From assembly GCA_027485285.1 (NCBI GenBank), contig JAIXRH010000070.1:1-64000 (forward strand): a stretch of DNA of 64,000 nucleotides, given 5' to 3'. The stretch is from Comamonadaceae bacterium. Its GTDB lineage: Bacteria > Pseudomonadota > Gammaproteobacteria > Burkholderiales > Burkholderiaceae_C. The notes under the pieces were generated by a model. The model worked only from the letters and a program-made list of their open reading frames with translations. It was not told where the DNA came from and searched no databases. Position numbers and translations under genes: made by a program. Shown here one piece after another: positions 20,506-30,685 of this stretch. Within the stretch, counting starts at the first letter, position 1. Each line of letters opens with the position of its first letter.

Positions 20506-20755
20506 GAATACTCCTAGACATCAAAGAAACGAATACGCAGCGTCGATCAACCCGACGCGGGAAAAAAGAAAAGGGGGGTGAAGTGCGAACCTCTAGAAGC
20601 AAGCGGATTGGGCGAACATTTGGTGTGCAGTCCTTGCGGTGAGGTGGCGAGTCGTGCGCTTGTGTCACGGTTGGCCGGGTCCGGAGGTGCTGCTGTCGCA
20701 CTTGCTAAGCTTGGATTGTACCAAAATCTGCGGCCTTCACTGCGCCACAGGCCCG

Positions 20756-22660
20756 TCAATCGTGGCTTTCAACCAGTTTTTGAGGAATCAGGCCCAGGAG
20801 GCGACGGCGCTCAAACAGGGCTTTGTAGCGTTGCATGGCCGTGGGGTCAGCGGCGGCCTCGGCAATGGCTTCTTTCATTTGAGCGTCCAGGCTCTCAAAC
20901 AAAATTTTGTTCAAAATGCCGCGTAGCTCCAGTCCGGCCTCTCTTTGCAGGGCCGCCGGTGACTGCGCATCGGGCATGGGATGGCCCTCGTCGTCGAGCA
21001 GGGGTTTGAACGACGAGGCCATGACGCGCAAAGCCATGTCTTCTGATTCATGTCCATGGAGGCCTTCGCGCAGAGCCCCCCAAGGCTGGTTGCCATGTTC
21101 GTGCTGCTGCTGGTCCAACCACACAAACAGCGGGCCATGGGGTGGGGCTAGTTCGCACAAGAGGTTGTGGTCCTCCGTCGAGAGGTCTTCCCACAGCTCC
21201 ATGTGTGTGAGCAGCACACGTACCGCATGGTCCGCGCGGCCTTGCGGAATCAAGCGTGTGCCGCGCTTGTAGGTTTTGGGTGCGTAAGCGTCGCGGGGTT
21301 TGAACTTGGACGACTTTTTATAGTCACCCGACCGGGCCTGCGCAGTTGCGGGGGCTGCGGGCATCCACAGGTCTTGCAGCTCGTGGTTGCCCAGGTCGGC
21401 CAACTCGGCAAGTTCGCTCAGCAACTGGCGCTTGAGTGCGCCATCGGGCAAGGCCATCCACAGGGGCTTGGCATTGCTAGCCATGAGGGCGCGGCCTTCG
21501 GCCGTATGCAGGTCACAGCCTTCGCGGGCCACTTCGACCAAAAAGCGGCTCAGTGGCGTGGCTTCGCTCACGCAGTGGGCAAAGGCTTCTTTGCCAAACT
21601 CGCGGATGTAGCTGTCGGGGTCGTGCTCAGCTGGCAGAAACAAAAACTTCACACTGCGCACATCGGTGGCGTAGGGGATCGCGCCATCCAACGCTTTGCG
21701 TGCCGCGCGACGGCCCGCAGCATCGCCGTCAAAGCTGAACACCACGTTGTCAGTGAAGCGAAACAGCTTTTGCACGTGGTCGGTTGTACAAGCCGTGCCG
21801 AGTGTGGCCACCGCATTGGGAAAGCCCAGCTGAGCCAAGGCCACCACGTCCATGTAGCCCTCGGTCACCAGCACATAGCCTGCATCGCGCAGTGCGTTGC
21901 GGGCTTCAAACAAGCCATACAACTCGCGGCCTTTGCTGAACACCGGTGTTTCAGGCGAGTTCAAATATTTGGGCGTGCCTTCAAACAACACGCGGCCCCC
22001 AAAGCCAATGCACTCGCCCTTGACGTTGCGGATGGGGAACATCACGCGGTCGCGGAAGCGGTCATAGCGTTTTTCGTCTTCGCCGTCTTCTTGGTTCACG
22101 ATGACCAAGCCGCTCTCGGCCAGCAGCGGGTCTTGGTAGTCGGGGAACACGCTGGCCAAGCCGCGCCAACCCTCTGGGGCGTATCCCAGGCCAAACTGTT
22201 TGGCGATTTCGCCGCTCAGGCCACGGCCTTTCAAATACTCAATCGCTTTGGGTGAATTGCGCAAATGTTTGCGAAATGATTCGCCTGCTTTTTCCAGCAC
22301 ATCGGTCAGGGTGGCTTGCTTTTGGCGTTGCTCGGCGGCGCGCGCGCGGTCTTGGGGCGAGGCATCGTCTTCTGGCACTTGCATGCCGATGTTTTGCGCC
22401 AAGTCCTTCACCGCCTCGACGAAGGTCATGCCTGCATGCTCCATCAAGAAGCCAATGGCGTTGCCGTTTTTGCCGCAACCAAAGCAGTGGAAAAACTGCT
22501 TGGCAGGGCTGACCGAAAACGACGGCGACTTCTCGCCGTGAAAAGGGCACAGCCCCATGAAATTGGCCCCGCCTTTTTTGAGCTGCACATAGCGACCCAC
22601 CACCTCGACCACGTCGACGCGGGCTAAAAGCTCTTGAATGAAGGACTGGGGGATGGCCAT
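20756..22660 (-). CDS. dnaG: DNA primase DnaG
   Basis: MAIPQSFIQELLARVDVVEVVGRYVQLKKGGANFMGLCPFHGEKSPSFSVSPAKQFFHCFGCG zinc-binding domain; TOPRIM VTEGYMDVVAL. Confidence 0.97.
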   Translation of the reverse strand: MAIPQSFIQELLARVDVVEVVGRYVQLKKGGANFMGLCPFHGEKSPSFSVSPAKQFFHCFGCGKNGNAIGFLMEHAGMTFVEAVKDLAQNIGMQVPEDDASPQDRARAAEQRQKQATLTDVLEKAGESFRKHLRNSPKAIEYLKGRGLSGEIAKQFGLGYAPEGWRGLASVFPDYQDPLLAESGLVIVNQEDGEDEKRYDRFRDRVMFPIRNVKGECIGFGGRVLFEGTPKYLNSPETPVFSKGRELYGLFEARNALRDAGYVLVTEGYMDVVALAQLGFPNAVATLGTACTTDHVQKLFRFTDNVVFSFDGDAAGRRAARKALDGAIPYATDVRSVKFLFLPAEHDPDSYIREFGKEAFAHCVSEATPLSRFLVEVAREGCDLHTAEGRALMASNAKPLWMALPDGALKRQLLSELAELADLGNHELQDLWMPAAPATAQARSGDYKKSSKFKPRDAYAPKTYKRGTRLIPQGRADHAVRVLLTHMELWEDLSTEDHNLLCELAPPHGPLFVWLDQQQHEHGNQPWGALREGLHGHESEDMALRVMASSFKPLLDDEGHPMPDAQSPAALQREAGLELRGILNKILFESLDAQMKEAIAEAAADPTAMQRYKALFERRRLLGLIPQKLVESHD

Positions 22661-22664
22661 AGGT

Positions 22665-22702
22665 AAAAAGGGTGAAGCCTGATTTTAGGCTTCACCCTTT
22701 TT
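22665..22702 (-). terminator. Perfect 16-bp hairpin between the SDR gene and dnaG, directly adjacent to the dnaG start codon
   Basis: Plus strand AAAAAGGGTGAAGCCT-gatttt-AGGCTTCACCCTTTTT; left-arm edge is 4 bp from dnaG ATG (22660). Confidence 0.75.
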
Positions 22703-22725
22703 GCAATTTTGAAGCAGGTTTTGGC

Positions 22726-23484
22726 TTACTTCGGTGCCAAACGAATCGCCCCATCCAAGCGAATCACCTCGCCGTTGAGCAAATCATTTTCAAAGATGTG
22801 CAGGGCCAACTTGGCGTAGTCCTGCGGTGTGCCCAAGCGTGAAGGGAAGGGCACGCCTGCGGCGAGCGCGTCTTGTACGTCTTGGGGCATGCCAAACAGC
22901 ATGGGCGTGCCCATGATGCCGGGGGCAATGGTCATGTTGCGGATGCCGTTGCGGGCCAGATCGCGGGCGATGGGCAGGGTCATGCCCACGATGCCGCCTT
23001 TGGACGCGCTGTAAGCGGCTTGGCCAATTTGGCCGTCGTAGGCAGCGACGGATGCCGTGGAGATCAACACACCGCGCTCGCCTGTGGCTTCGGGCTCGTT
23101 GTGGCACATGGCTTCAGAGGCCAAGCGAATCATGTTGAAGCTGCCCACTAAGTTGATGGTGATGGTTTTGCTGAAGGAGGCCAAGGCGTGTGCGCCGTTT
23201 TTGCCCACGGTTTTTTCGGCAGGCGCCACGCCCGCGCAGTTGACCAAACCCACAAGCTTGCCCAGTGACACGGCTTTGGCCACCACCGCTTGACCGTCGA
23301 CTTCGTTGCTCACATCGCACGTCACAAAGGCACCGCCAATGTCTTTGGCCACGGCTTGGCCTTTGTCGGCTTGCATGTCGGCGATGACCACCACGCCGCC
23401 CTTGGCCGCGAGCGCGCGTGCCGTGCCTTCACCCAAGCCCGATGCGCCGCCGGTGACGATGAAAACTTTGCCTTTGATGTCCAT
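22726..23484 (-). CDS. SDR family oxidoreductase, 3-hydroxyacyl-CoA dehydrogenase-like
   Basis: [30 protein letters not shown]...[42 protein letters not shown] at 23484 preferred. Confidence 0.88.
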   Translation of the reverse strand: MDIKGKVFIVTGGASGLGEGTARALAAKGGVVVIADMQADKGQAVAKDIGGAFVTCDVSNEVDGQAVVAKAVSLGKLVGLVNCAGVAPAEKTVGKNGAHALASFSKTITINLVGSFNMIRLASEAMCHNEPEATGERGVLISTASVAAYDGQIGQAAYSASKGGIVGMTLPIARDLARNGIRNMTIAPGIMGTPMLFGMPQDVQDALAAGVPFPSRLGTPQDYAKLALHIFENDLLNGEVIRLDGAIRLAPK

Positions 23485-23607
23485 GTGGGCTCCAGAGATT
23501 GAAGAGTTGCTTAACGTTGACGTGAACGTCAATTATCCGGGATGGTTGTGGCGGGGCTCGGCCATCTAGGACAATCGGGTGTGATTGCTTATTATGGGAT
23601 GCGTGGC

Positions 23608-24504
23608 ATGAATGTGCGTGTGTGGTCTTGTGTGGTGTGCGTGGCGGTGTTGGCGGGTTGTAGCTCGCCCGGCCCGTTGGCGCCTGTGGAAGTTCTGCGG
23701 CCTGAAGTGCCCGTGGTGCAGCCCAAACGCGTGCCCAAATTCGGCTTGGCTTTAGGCGGCGGTGCAGCCCGCGGGTTTGCACATGTGGGCGTGATTCAAG
23801 TGCTCGAAGAAGCGGGCCTCAAGCCCGACTTGGTGGTCGGCACCTCGGCTGGCAGTGTGGTGGCCGCGTTTTATGCCAGTGGCAAAGATGGCGCACAACT
23901 ACAAAAAGCGGCCGAGACCATGGAAGAAGCCACCATCACTGACTGGACCGTGCCCTTGCTTGGGCGCGGCATGATGCGTGGCGATGGCTTGGCCCGCTAC
24001 ATCAGCAAACAAACGGGCGGTCGCCGCATTGAGGAACTGAAGATGCCACTGGGCATCGTGGCCACTGATTTGAAAACAGGCGAGGGTGTGTTGTTTCAGC
24101 GCGGCGACATCGGCACGGCGGTGCGTGCTTCAAGCTCTGTGCCTTCTGTGTTTGAGCCCGTGCGAATTGGCAACCGTGAGTTTGTCGATGGTGGCTTGGT
24201 CTCGCCCGTGCCTGTGCGCTATGCCCGCCAAATGGGCGCTGAATATGTGTTGGCCATCGACATTTCCAGCCCGCCTGAAATCGGCAAAACCGGCGACATG
24301 TTTGACATCTTGATGCAGACCTTCACCATCATGGGCAAAAGCATCAGCTACTTTGAGCTGCGCGAGGCCGACTTGGTGCTGCGGCCCGCCCTCAACGATG
24401 TGGGCAGCGCAGATTTCAAATCCCGTCGTCGCGCCATCGAGGCTGGCCGTGCGGCCATGCTGCAAGCCTTGCCCAAGCTCAAGGCGGCTTTGGCAGCGCA
24501 ATAA
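23608..24504 (+). CDS. Patatin-like phospholipase, lipoprotein
   Basis: MNVRVWSCVVCVAVLAGCSS lipobox; FGLALGGGAARGFAHVGVIQVLEE; GTSAGSVVAA; VDGGLVSPVPV. Confidence 0.9.
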   Translation: MNVRVWSCVVCVAVLAGCSSPGPLAPVEVLRPEVPVVQPKRVPKFGLALGGGAARGFAHVGVIQVLEEAGLKPDLVVGTSAGSVVAAFYASGKDGAQLQKAAETMEEATITDWTVPLLGRGMMRGDGLARYISKQTGGRRIEELKMPLGIVATDLKTGEGVLFQRGDIGTAVRASSSVPSVFEPVRIGNREFVDGGLVSPVPVRYARQMGAEYVLAIDISSPPEIGKTGDMFDILMQTFTIMGKSISYFELREADLVLRPALNDVGSADFKSRRRAIEAGRAAMLQALPKLKAALAAQ

Positions 24505-24513
24505 ACAGCGGAC

Positions 24514-24540
24514 AAAAAAAGGCCCACCTTGCGGCGGGCC
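24514..24540 (-). terminator. Intrinsic terminator downstream of phaP
   Basis: Minus strand GGCCCGCC-GCAA-GGTGGGCC-TTTTTTT (one GU pair, GNRA loop). Confidence 0.7.
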
Positions 24541-24599
24541 CTTGAAGGGATTCCTGCACCCTGAGGTGACGAAGAATCCGAGGAGACAATCGTTGCAAA

Positions 24600-25142
24600 T
24601 TAACGCTTTTTAGCAGTCGCGGTCTTGGTGGCTTTGACAGCTGTTTCAGTGGCTGTTTGGATGTGTGACTCGGCCAAGTCAGCGGCTTGTTTCACGGCTT
24701 TTTGCACAGATTCCACAGCGTTGTTGCTGGCAGTCACAGCTTGCTTGAAGAAAGCCACGGCTTGCTCTGAGCCAGCAGGTGCGTTTTTCAAGGCAGATTC
24801 GATGTAGGTCTGCACAGCGGATTGGCTTTCAGCAGCTTTGCCTTCGAGACCTTTGGTGAATTCAGTGCCAGTGCCTTGGGCGATGTCATAGATGTGACGT
24901 GTGTAAGCCACAGACTTTTCAGCCAAAGGCTGCAAGAAGCTGGTTTGCAAAGCAATGAACTCTTGTGCGTCCTTCACGCCCATCACGGCATGTGCGTGCG
25001 CAGCGGACTCAGCCAAAGTAGCGCGGCTGGCAGTGAGGTTGAGTTCAACCATTTTTTCAACGCCAGCGAAGGCCTTGGTTGACAGGGCAAACAAGTTGTC
25101 CAAGTTGGCTTTGTGGGATGCGGTGATTTGTTCGACGTTCAT
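24600..25142 (-). CDS. phaP: Phasin family protein
   Basis: [45 protein letters not shown]...; helical, Ala/Lys-rich C-terminus. Confidence 0.88.
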   Translation of the reverse strand: MNVEQITASHKANLDNLFALSTKAFAGVEKMVELNLTASRATLAESAAHAHAVMGVKDAQEFIALQTSFLQPLAEKSVAYTRHIYDIAQGTGTEFTKGLEGKAAESQSAVQTYIESALKNAPAGSEQAVAFFKQAVTASNNAVESVQKAVKQAADLAESHIQTATETAVKATKTATAKKR

Positions 25143-25356
25143 CATGTGAAAACTCCAGTAGTTAAGTTGGCTTGCAGAAAATGTTGCGGTGCAGCATTGG
25201 AGTGGAGTTTAGGGTTATCCCGCAGTTTTACAAGAGGGTTGGCTAGTTTTAGAGCTGATTAGAGGCGAGGTTCTAAAACCGGGGGTTCTTTCATGTGACG
25301 AAGGTTTTTGGAAACTGGCCACAATGCAGCCTTGTTTCATGCGGCTCTCGGGGAAT

Positions 25357-26322
25357 ATGCGCGCTTTTTATTCGGATCAATTTGTGTTGCCCCTGCCGCC
25401 CGGTCATCGGTTTCCCATGGCCAAGTACCGCTTGCTACGCGACAGACTGAGCGCCGAAATACCTGATGTGCACCTCGAAGCAGCGCCCGCTGCCAGCGAC
25501 GGCGAGCTGGCCTTGGTGCACACGCCCACCTACATCCAAGCGGTGGCACAAGGCACGCTGAGCGAGGTGCAGCAAAAGGAAATCGGTTTTCCTTGGACCC
25601 CCGCGATGGTCGAGCGTTCGCGCCGTTCAACTGGCGCCACGGTCATGGCCGCCCGCACCGCCTTGTTTGGGGGCCAGGGCGTGTCGGCCAATTTGGCTGG
25701 TGGCACGCACCATGCGTATGCCGACAGGGGCAGCGGTTTTTGTGTGTTCAACGATGCCGCCGTGGCCACGCGCCTCATGCAAGCCGAATGGGGGCGCACA
25801 CACAAGCAGCCTTTGAATGTGGCCATCGTTGATTTGGACGTCCACCAAGGCAATGGCACTGCGCGCATTTTTGAGCGCGATGCGCAGGTGTTTACCTTGT
25901 CTATCCACGGTGCGCGCAATTTTCCTTTTGCCAAAGAAACCAGCGATTTGGACGTCGAGCTGCCAGATGGCTGCAATGACACCACGTATTTAGAAGCGCT
26001 GGAACAAGCCTTGGCCGAGTTGGATGACCGCTTTCAGCCTGGCTTGGTGATTTACCTGGCAGGCGCCGACCCGCATGAAGGTGACCGCTTGGGCCGGCTG
26101 AGCCTGAGCTTTGACGGCTTAGAGGCCCGCGACCGCCGCGTGTTTGATTGGGCTTGGTCCAAGCGCATCCCTTTGGCGTTCTCGATGGCGGGTGGCTATG
26201 GCAAAGAAATGACTGACACAGTTCAGGCACAAGTCAACACTTACCGTGTCGCCTATGCGTACTGGCGACGCTGGCAAAATCTACACAAAGATTCAAACAA
26301 ACCAATGGAGATTCACCCATGA
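25357..26322 (+). CDS. Histone deacetylase family protein (acetyl-amine hydrolase)
   Basis: MRAFYSDQFVLPLPPGHRFPMAKYRLLRDRL...AGGTHHAYADRGSGFCVFNDAAVATRLM...IVDLDVHQGNGTARIF...YLAGADPHEGDRLGRL. Confidence 0.92.
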   Translation: MRAFYSDQFVLPLPPGHRFPMAKYRLLRDRLSAEIPDVHLEAAPAASDGELALVHTPTYIQAVAQGTLSEVQQKEIGFPWTPAMVERSRRSTGATVMAARTALFGGQGVSANLAGGTHHAYADRGSGFCVFNDAAVATRLMQAEWGRTHKQPLNVAIVDLDVHQGNGTARIFERDAQVFTLSIHGARNFPFAKETSDLDVELPDGCNDTTYLEALEQALAELDDRFQPGLVIYLAGADPHEGDRLGRLSLSFDGLEARDRRVFDWAWSKRIPLAFSMAGGYGKEMTDTVQAQVNTYRVAYAYWRRWQNLHKDSNKPMEIHP

Positions 26323-27026
26323 CCGATTCAGCCGCTGTGTCCGCTGTTGACCACGCCATTACTTCACGCATGTCTGCACGCGCCTTCACGCAGCAAGTGG
26401 TGTCACGTGAGTTGATCACTGACATTTTGCAGGTGGCCAGTCGCGCACCCTCGGGCACCAACACCCAGCCTTGGAAGGTCTATGTGTTGCAGGGTGCCAC
26501 ACGTGACGTCTTGGTTGACAAAGTGTGCGCCATCCATGATGCCATTCGCGCCAACCCCGAGGTGGCCAAACAATACGAAGAGCAATACGACTACTACCCT
26601 GAAAAATGGGTCAGCCCCTACATCGACCGCCGCCGTGAAAACGGCTGGAGCTTGTATGGTTTGTTGGGCATTGGCAAGGGTGACAAAGACCTCATGCATG
26701 CACAGCAGCAACGCAACTTCAAGTTTTTTGATGCGCCTGTGGGTTTGATGTTCACCATTGACACCATCTTGGGACGAGGATCCATGTTGGACTACGGCAT
26801 GTTCATGCAAAACATCATGGTGGCAGCCCGCGCGCGCGGCTTACATACTTGCCCGCAAGCGGCATGGAATGCATTTCACAGCATCATCATGCCTCACATT
26901 GGTGCTGCAGAAAATGAGCGCTTGGTCTGTGGCATGGCTTTGGGCTTCGCTGACAACGATGACAAAGTGAACACCTTGCTCACACCGCGTGTGCCAGTGA
27001 CTGAATTCACCCATTGGGTGGCCTGA
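26319..27026 (+). CDS. Nitroreductase family protein
   Basis: ITSRMSARAFTQQVVSRELITDILQVASRAPSGTNTQPWKVYVL...; 4-nt overlap with preceding gene. Confidence 0.9.
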   Translation: MTDSAAVSAVDHAITSRMSARAFTQQVVSRELITDILQVASRAPSGTNTQPWKVYVLQGATRDVLVDKVCAIHDAIRANPEVAKQYEEQYDYYPEKWVSPYIDRRRENGWSLYGLLGIGKGDKDLMHAQQQRNFKFFDAPVGLMFTIDTILGRGSMLDYGMFMQNIMVAARARGLHTCPQAAWNAFHSIIMPHIGAAENERLVCGMALGFADNDDKVNTLLTPRVPVTEFTHWVA

Positions 27027-27047
27027 GTTTGAAGGCGTGAGCTTGCA

Positions 27048-28232
27048 ATGATCATCACCAGTCTGCTCGACACTGACCTTTACAAATTCACCATGATGCA
27101 GGCTGTGCTGCATCAGTTCCCGAGTGCGCAGGTGACTTACAAGTTCAAGTGTCGCAACCCGGGTGTTGAAATGGCACCTTATGTGCAAGAAATTCGTGAC
27201 GAAATTCGCTCGCTGTGCAGCTTGCAGTTTCAAGACGCTGAGTTGTCATGGCTTCGCAGCTTGCGTTTCATCAAAAGCGACTTTGTCGATTTCTTGGGGT
27301 TGTTTCGGCTGAATGAAAAATACATTCAGGTCAGTGCGCTCTCCAATGGTGAGATTGACATCCGTATCCAAGGTCCTTGGTTGCACACCATTCTGTTTGA
27401 AATTCCTGTGCTGGCCATCGTGAACGAGGTGTACTTTCGCAACACGCAACAAGTGCCTGATTTCTTGGAAGGCCGCCGCCGGTTGGATCAAAAGATCGAA
27501 GCCTTGCACGCCGAGCGTTTGAGTGATTTGAAAATTGCCGACTACGGCACACGTCGTCGCTTTTCCAAAGCCTGGCATGAAGAGCTGCTGCGTGTGCTCA
27601 TTTCAAGGCTAGGCACTGGCAGCAGCGGGCAGTTGGCGGGCACGAGCAATGCGTTGTTTGCCATGAAGTTGGGTCTGACACCTTTGGGCACCATGGCGCA
27701 TGAGTATTTGCAGGCCTGCCAAGCTTTGGGGCCACGCCTGCGCGACAGCCAAGTGTTTGGTTTCGAGACTTGGGCGCGTGAATACCGAGGCGACTTGGGT
27801 ATTGCACTGAGTGATGTCTATGGCATCGAGGCCTTTTTGCGCGACTTTGACATGTACTTTTGCAAGCTCTTTGATGGCGCTCGCCACGACAGTGGTGACC
27901 CCTTCACTTGGGGTGAGCGCATGATTGCGCACTACCGCGATAACCGCGTGGACCCCATGACCAAGACGCTGATTTTTTCTGATGGCTTGACGGTGGAAAA
28001 AACCATCGCGCTTTACCAGCAGTTTTGTGGTCGCTGTCAATTGGCGTTTGGTATTGGCACCAACTTGACCAACGACTTGGGCTATGAGCCCTTGCAAATC
28101 GTCATCAAAATGACGCAGTGCAACGGCCAACCCGTGGCCAAACTCTCAGATACACCCGGCAAGGGGATGTGTGATGACGAGAAGTACTTGGCATATCTGC
28201 GTCAGGTTTTTGAAATTGCCCCCAGTGCATAA
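27048..28232 (+). CDS. pncB: Nicotinate phosphoribosyltransferase
   Basis: [31 protein letters not shown]...[11 protein letters not shown]-like [39 protein letters not shown]. Confidence 0.95.
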   Translation: MIITSLLDTDLYKFTMMQAVLHQFPSAQVTYKFKCRNPGVEMAPYVQEIRDEIRSLCSLQFQDAELSWLRSLRFIKSDFVDFLGLFRLNEKYIQVSALSNGEIDIRIQGPWLHTILFEIPVLAIVNEVYFRNTQQVPDFLEGRRRLDQKIEALHAERLSDLKIADYGTRRRFSKAWHEELLRVLISRLGTGSSGQLAGTSNALFAMKLGLTPLGTMAHEYLQACQALGPRLRDSQVFGFETWAREYRGDLGIALSDVYGIEAFLRDFDMYFCKLFDGARHDSGDPFTWGERMIAHYRDNRVDPMTKTLIFSDGLTVEKTIALYQQFCGRCQLAFGIGTNLTNDLGYEPLQIVIKMTQCNGQPVAKLSDTPGKGMCDDEKYLAYLRQVFEIAPSA

Positions 28233-28283
28233 AAAAATTGGGCTCGTCGCTCACATGTTTCACCTCTGATAGGAACGGCTCTC

Positions 28284-29708
28284 ATGACGACATTGGGTAT
28301 GCGGTGTACCACCTGGCTGGCTTTGCCAGCATTGCTCACCTTCTCAGGCGGGGCTTGGGCCGCCGATTTTGATGGCGCGCAGCTGTCGGCGATCTGGGGC
28401 GTGCCATTCGCGGGCCTCTTGCTGTCCATTGCCTTGATGCCTTTGCTACTGCCTAATTTCTGGCACCACCACTACGGCAAAGTGGCCGCCGCATGGGGCT
28501 TGGCTTTCCTGGTGCCTTTCGCTTGGGTGTTTGGTCCTGCAGCCGCTGGGGCCAACACCGTGCATGCCTTGTTTGCCGAATACATCCCCTTCATCATCTT
28601 GCTGACGGCTTTGTTCACCGTGTCTGGCGGTATTTATATTCGTGGCAACTTGCATGGGAGCCCTGGGCTGAACACTGCCATTCTGGCGATTGGCGCCGTG
28701 CTGGCCAGCTTCATGGGCACGACGGGGGCTTCCATGTTGTTGATTCGTCCTCTGATTCGCGCCAACGACAACCGTCAGCATGTGGCGCATGTGGTGGTGT
28801 TCTTCATCTTCATCGTCTCTAACGCTGGCGGCTCCTTGACGCCTCTGGGCGACCCTCCTTTGTTTTTAGGTTTCTTGAAGGGCGTGGACTTTTTCTGGAC
28901 CTTGAAAACCATCTTCCCTGAGACGCTTTTTTTGGTGGGTAGTTTGTTGGCCATCTTCTTTGCACTGGATTCGTGGTTCTACCACCGCCGAGAAGAGCTG
29001 TTGCCACAAGATCCAACACCGGATTCCAAAGCCATTGGCTTTGACGGTGCCATCAACTTTTGGCTGCTGTCCGCTGTTGTTGGCTTGGTGTTGATGAGCG
29101 GTTTCTGGAAATCGACGGAGTCTTTCAACATCTACGGCACCGAAGTGGGCCTGCCTGGCGTGCTGCGCGATGTGGGTCTTTTGGCCGTGACCTTCCTGTC
29201 GCTCAAAATCACACCCGCCAAAGTCCATGCCGACAACCAGTTTGGTTGGGGACCTATGGCAGAAGTGGCCAAGTTGTTCGCAGGTATTTTCCTCACGATC
29301 ATTCCAGTCATCGCCATGCTCAAGGCCGGTGTCAACGGCCCATTTGGCGCGGTCGTCCAAGCGGTCACCAAGCCCGACGGCAGCCCCGACGTGATGATGT
29401 ACTTCTGGATCACGGGTGCTTTGAGTTCTTTCCTCGACAACGCACCCACTTATTTGGTGTTCTTCAACACCGCAGGCGGTGACCCCCAGATGTTGATGAC
29501 CACCTTGGCCCCGACTTTGGCTGCCATCTCGGCAGGGGCTGTGTTCATGGGAGCCAACAGCTACATTGGCAATGCGCCCAACCTGATGGTCAAAGCCATT
29601 GCCGAAGACCGTGGTGTCAAAATGCCCAGCTTCTTTGGTTATATGTTGTGGTCGGGCGCTGTCTTGATTCCTTTGTTCGTTGTCATGAGTTTTATATGGT
29701 TCAAATAA
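28284..29708 (+). CDS. Sodium:proton antiporter family protein
   Basis: Multi-TM; SNAGGSLTPLGDPPLFLGFLKGVDFFWTL; LSSFLDNAPTYLVFFNTAGGD. Confidence 0.82.
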   Translation: MTTLGMRCTTWLALPALLTFSGGAWAADFDGAQLSAIWGVPFAGLLLSIALMPLLLPNFWHHHYGKVAAAWGLAFLVPFAWVFGPAAAGANTVHALFAEYIPFIILLTALFTVSGGIYIRGNLHGSPGLNTAILAIGAVLASFMGTTGASMLLIRPLIRANDNRQHVAHVVVFFIFIVSNAGGSLTPLGDPPLFLGFLKGVDFFWTLKTIFPETLFLVGSLLAIFFALDSWFYHRREELLPQDPTPDSKAIGFDGAINFWLLSAVVGLVLMSGFWKSTESFNIYGTEVGLPGVLRDVGLLAVTFLSLKITPAKVHADNQFGWGPMAEVAKLFAGIFLTIIPVIAMLKAGVNGPFGAVVQAVTKPDGSPDVMMYFWITGALSSFLDNAPTYLVFFNTAGGDPQMLMTTLAPTLAAISAGAVFMGANSYIGNAPNLMVKAIAEDRGVKMPSFFGYMLWSGAVLIPLFVVMSFIWFK

Positions 29709-30685
29709 TGTCTAAACCTTCCATTTTGGTGGCCCGCGCCATCTTTCCTGAAGTTCTGCAGTCTTTGTCGCAGGTGTTTGAAGTCGAGAGTAACCAAGCC
29801 GATGAGGTTTGGTCTGCCTCAGAGTTGACCCGACGCATGCAGGGCAAAGTGGGTGCTTTGACCACTGGCAGCGATCGCATCGACGCGGCGCTCTTGCAGG
29901 CCAACCCTCAGCTGAAAATTGTGGCCAACATGGCCGTGGGTTACAACAACTTTGATTTGCCCGCCATGACCGCTGCAGGCGTGGTGGCCAGCAACACGCC
30001 CGATGTGCTGACCGAGACCACCGCCGACTTTGGCTTTGCCTTGCTCATGGCCACGGCCCGCCGCGTGACCGAGAGCGAGCATTACCTGCGTGCCGGTTTG
30101 TGGACCAAGTGGAGCTACGACATGTTTGCCGGGGCCGAGGTTCATGGCTCAACGATTGGCATCCTTGGCATGGGCCGGATCGGTCAGGGCATTGCCCGCA
30201 GGGCCGCGCATGGCTTTGGCATGCATGTGATCTACCACAACCGCTCGCGTCTCAGCGCAGAGATGGAAGCCGATTGCAAGGCTCGCTATGTGAGCAAGGC
30301 AGAGTTACTCAACACCGCCGACCATGTGATGCTGGTCATGCCTTACAGCGCCGAGTCTCACCACACCATTGGTGCTGCTGAGCTGGCTCAGATGAAGCCT
30401 ACCGCCACGCTTGTCAACATCGCACGCGGTGGCATTGTGGATGACGCTGCCTTGGCCTTGGCCCTGCGTGAAAAACGAATTGCAGCGGCGGGTCTGGACG
30501 TGTTCGAAGACGAGCCCAAGGTTCACCCCGATTTACTGACCGTCCCCAATGTGGTGCTCACGCCGCATATTGCCAGTTCCTCCATTCCCACGCGTTTGGC
30601 CATGGCCAATTTGGCGGCGGATAACCTCATCAGCTTTTTCACCAAGGGCAAATCCTTGACGCCTTTGAACACGATCGCGCAGTGA
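29708..30685 (+). CDS. D-2-hydroxyacid dehydrogenase (glyoxylate/hydroxypyruvate reductase-like)
   Basis: VANMAVGYNNFDLPAMTAAGVVASNTPDVLTETTADFGFALLMATARR...GSTIGILGMGRIGQGIARRA; internal ATG 29708. Confidence 0.92.
   Translation: MSKPSILVARAIFPEVLQSLSQVFEVESNQADEVWSASELTRRMQGKVGALTTGSDRIDAALLQANPQLKIVANMAVGYNNFDLPAMTAAGVVASNTPDVLTETTADFGFALLMATARRVTESEHYLRAGLWTKWSYDMFAGAEVHGSTIGILGMGRIGQGIARRAAHGFGMHVIYHNRSRLSAEMEADCKARYVSKAELLNTADHVMLVMPYSAESHHTIGAAELAQMKPTATLVNIARGGIVDDAALALALREKRIAAAGLDVFEDEPKVHPDLLTVPNVVLTPHIASSSIPTRLAMANLAADNLISFFTKGKSLTPLNTIAQ

Noticed and set aside
19871-20581. 236-aa plus-strand ORF opposite the RpoD N-terminus
   Set aside because: Mirror of the Lys/Ala/Pro repeats; no independent coding evidence.
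21167-22255. 362-aa plus-strand ORF opposite dnaG
   Set aside because: Antisense artefact over conserved primase sequence.
25246-25279. GTTTTAGAGCTG... resembles the start of a type II CRISPR repeat
   Set aside because: It occurs once, no repeat-spacer periodicity and no cas genes are present; treated only as an inverted repeat.
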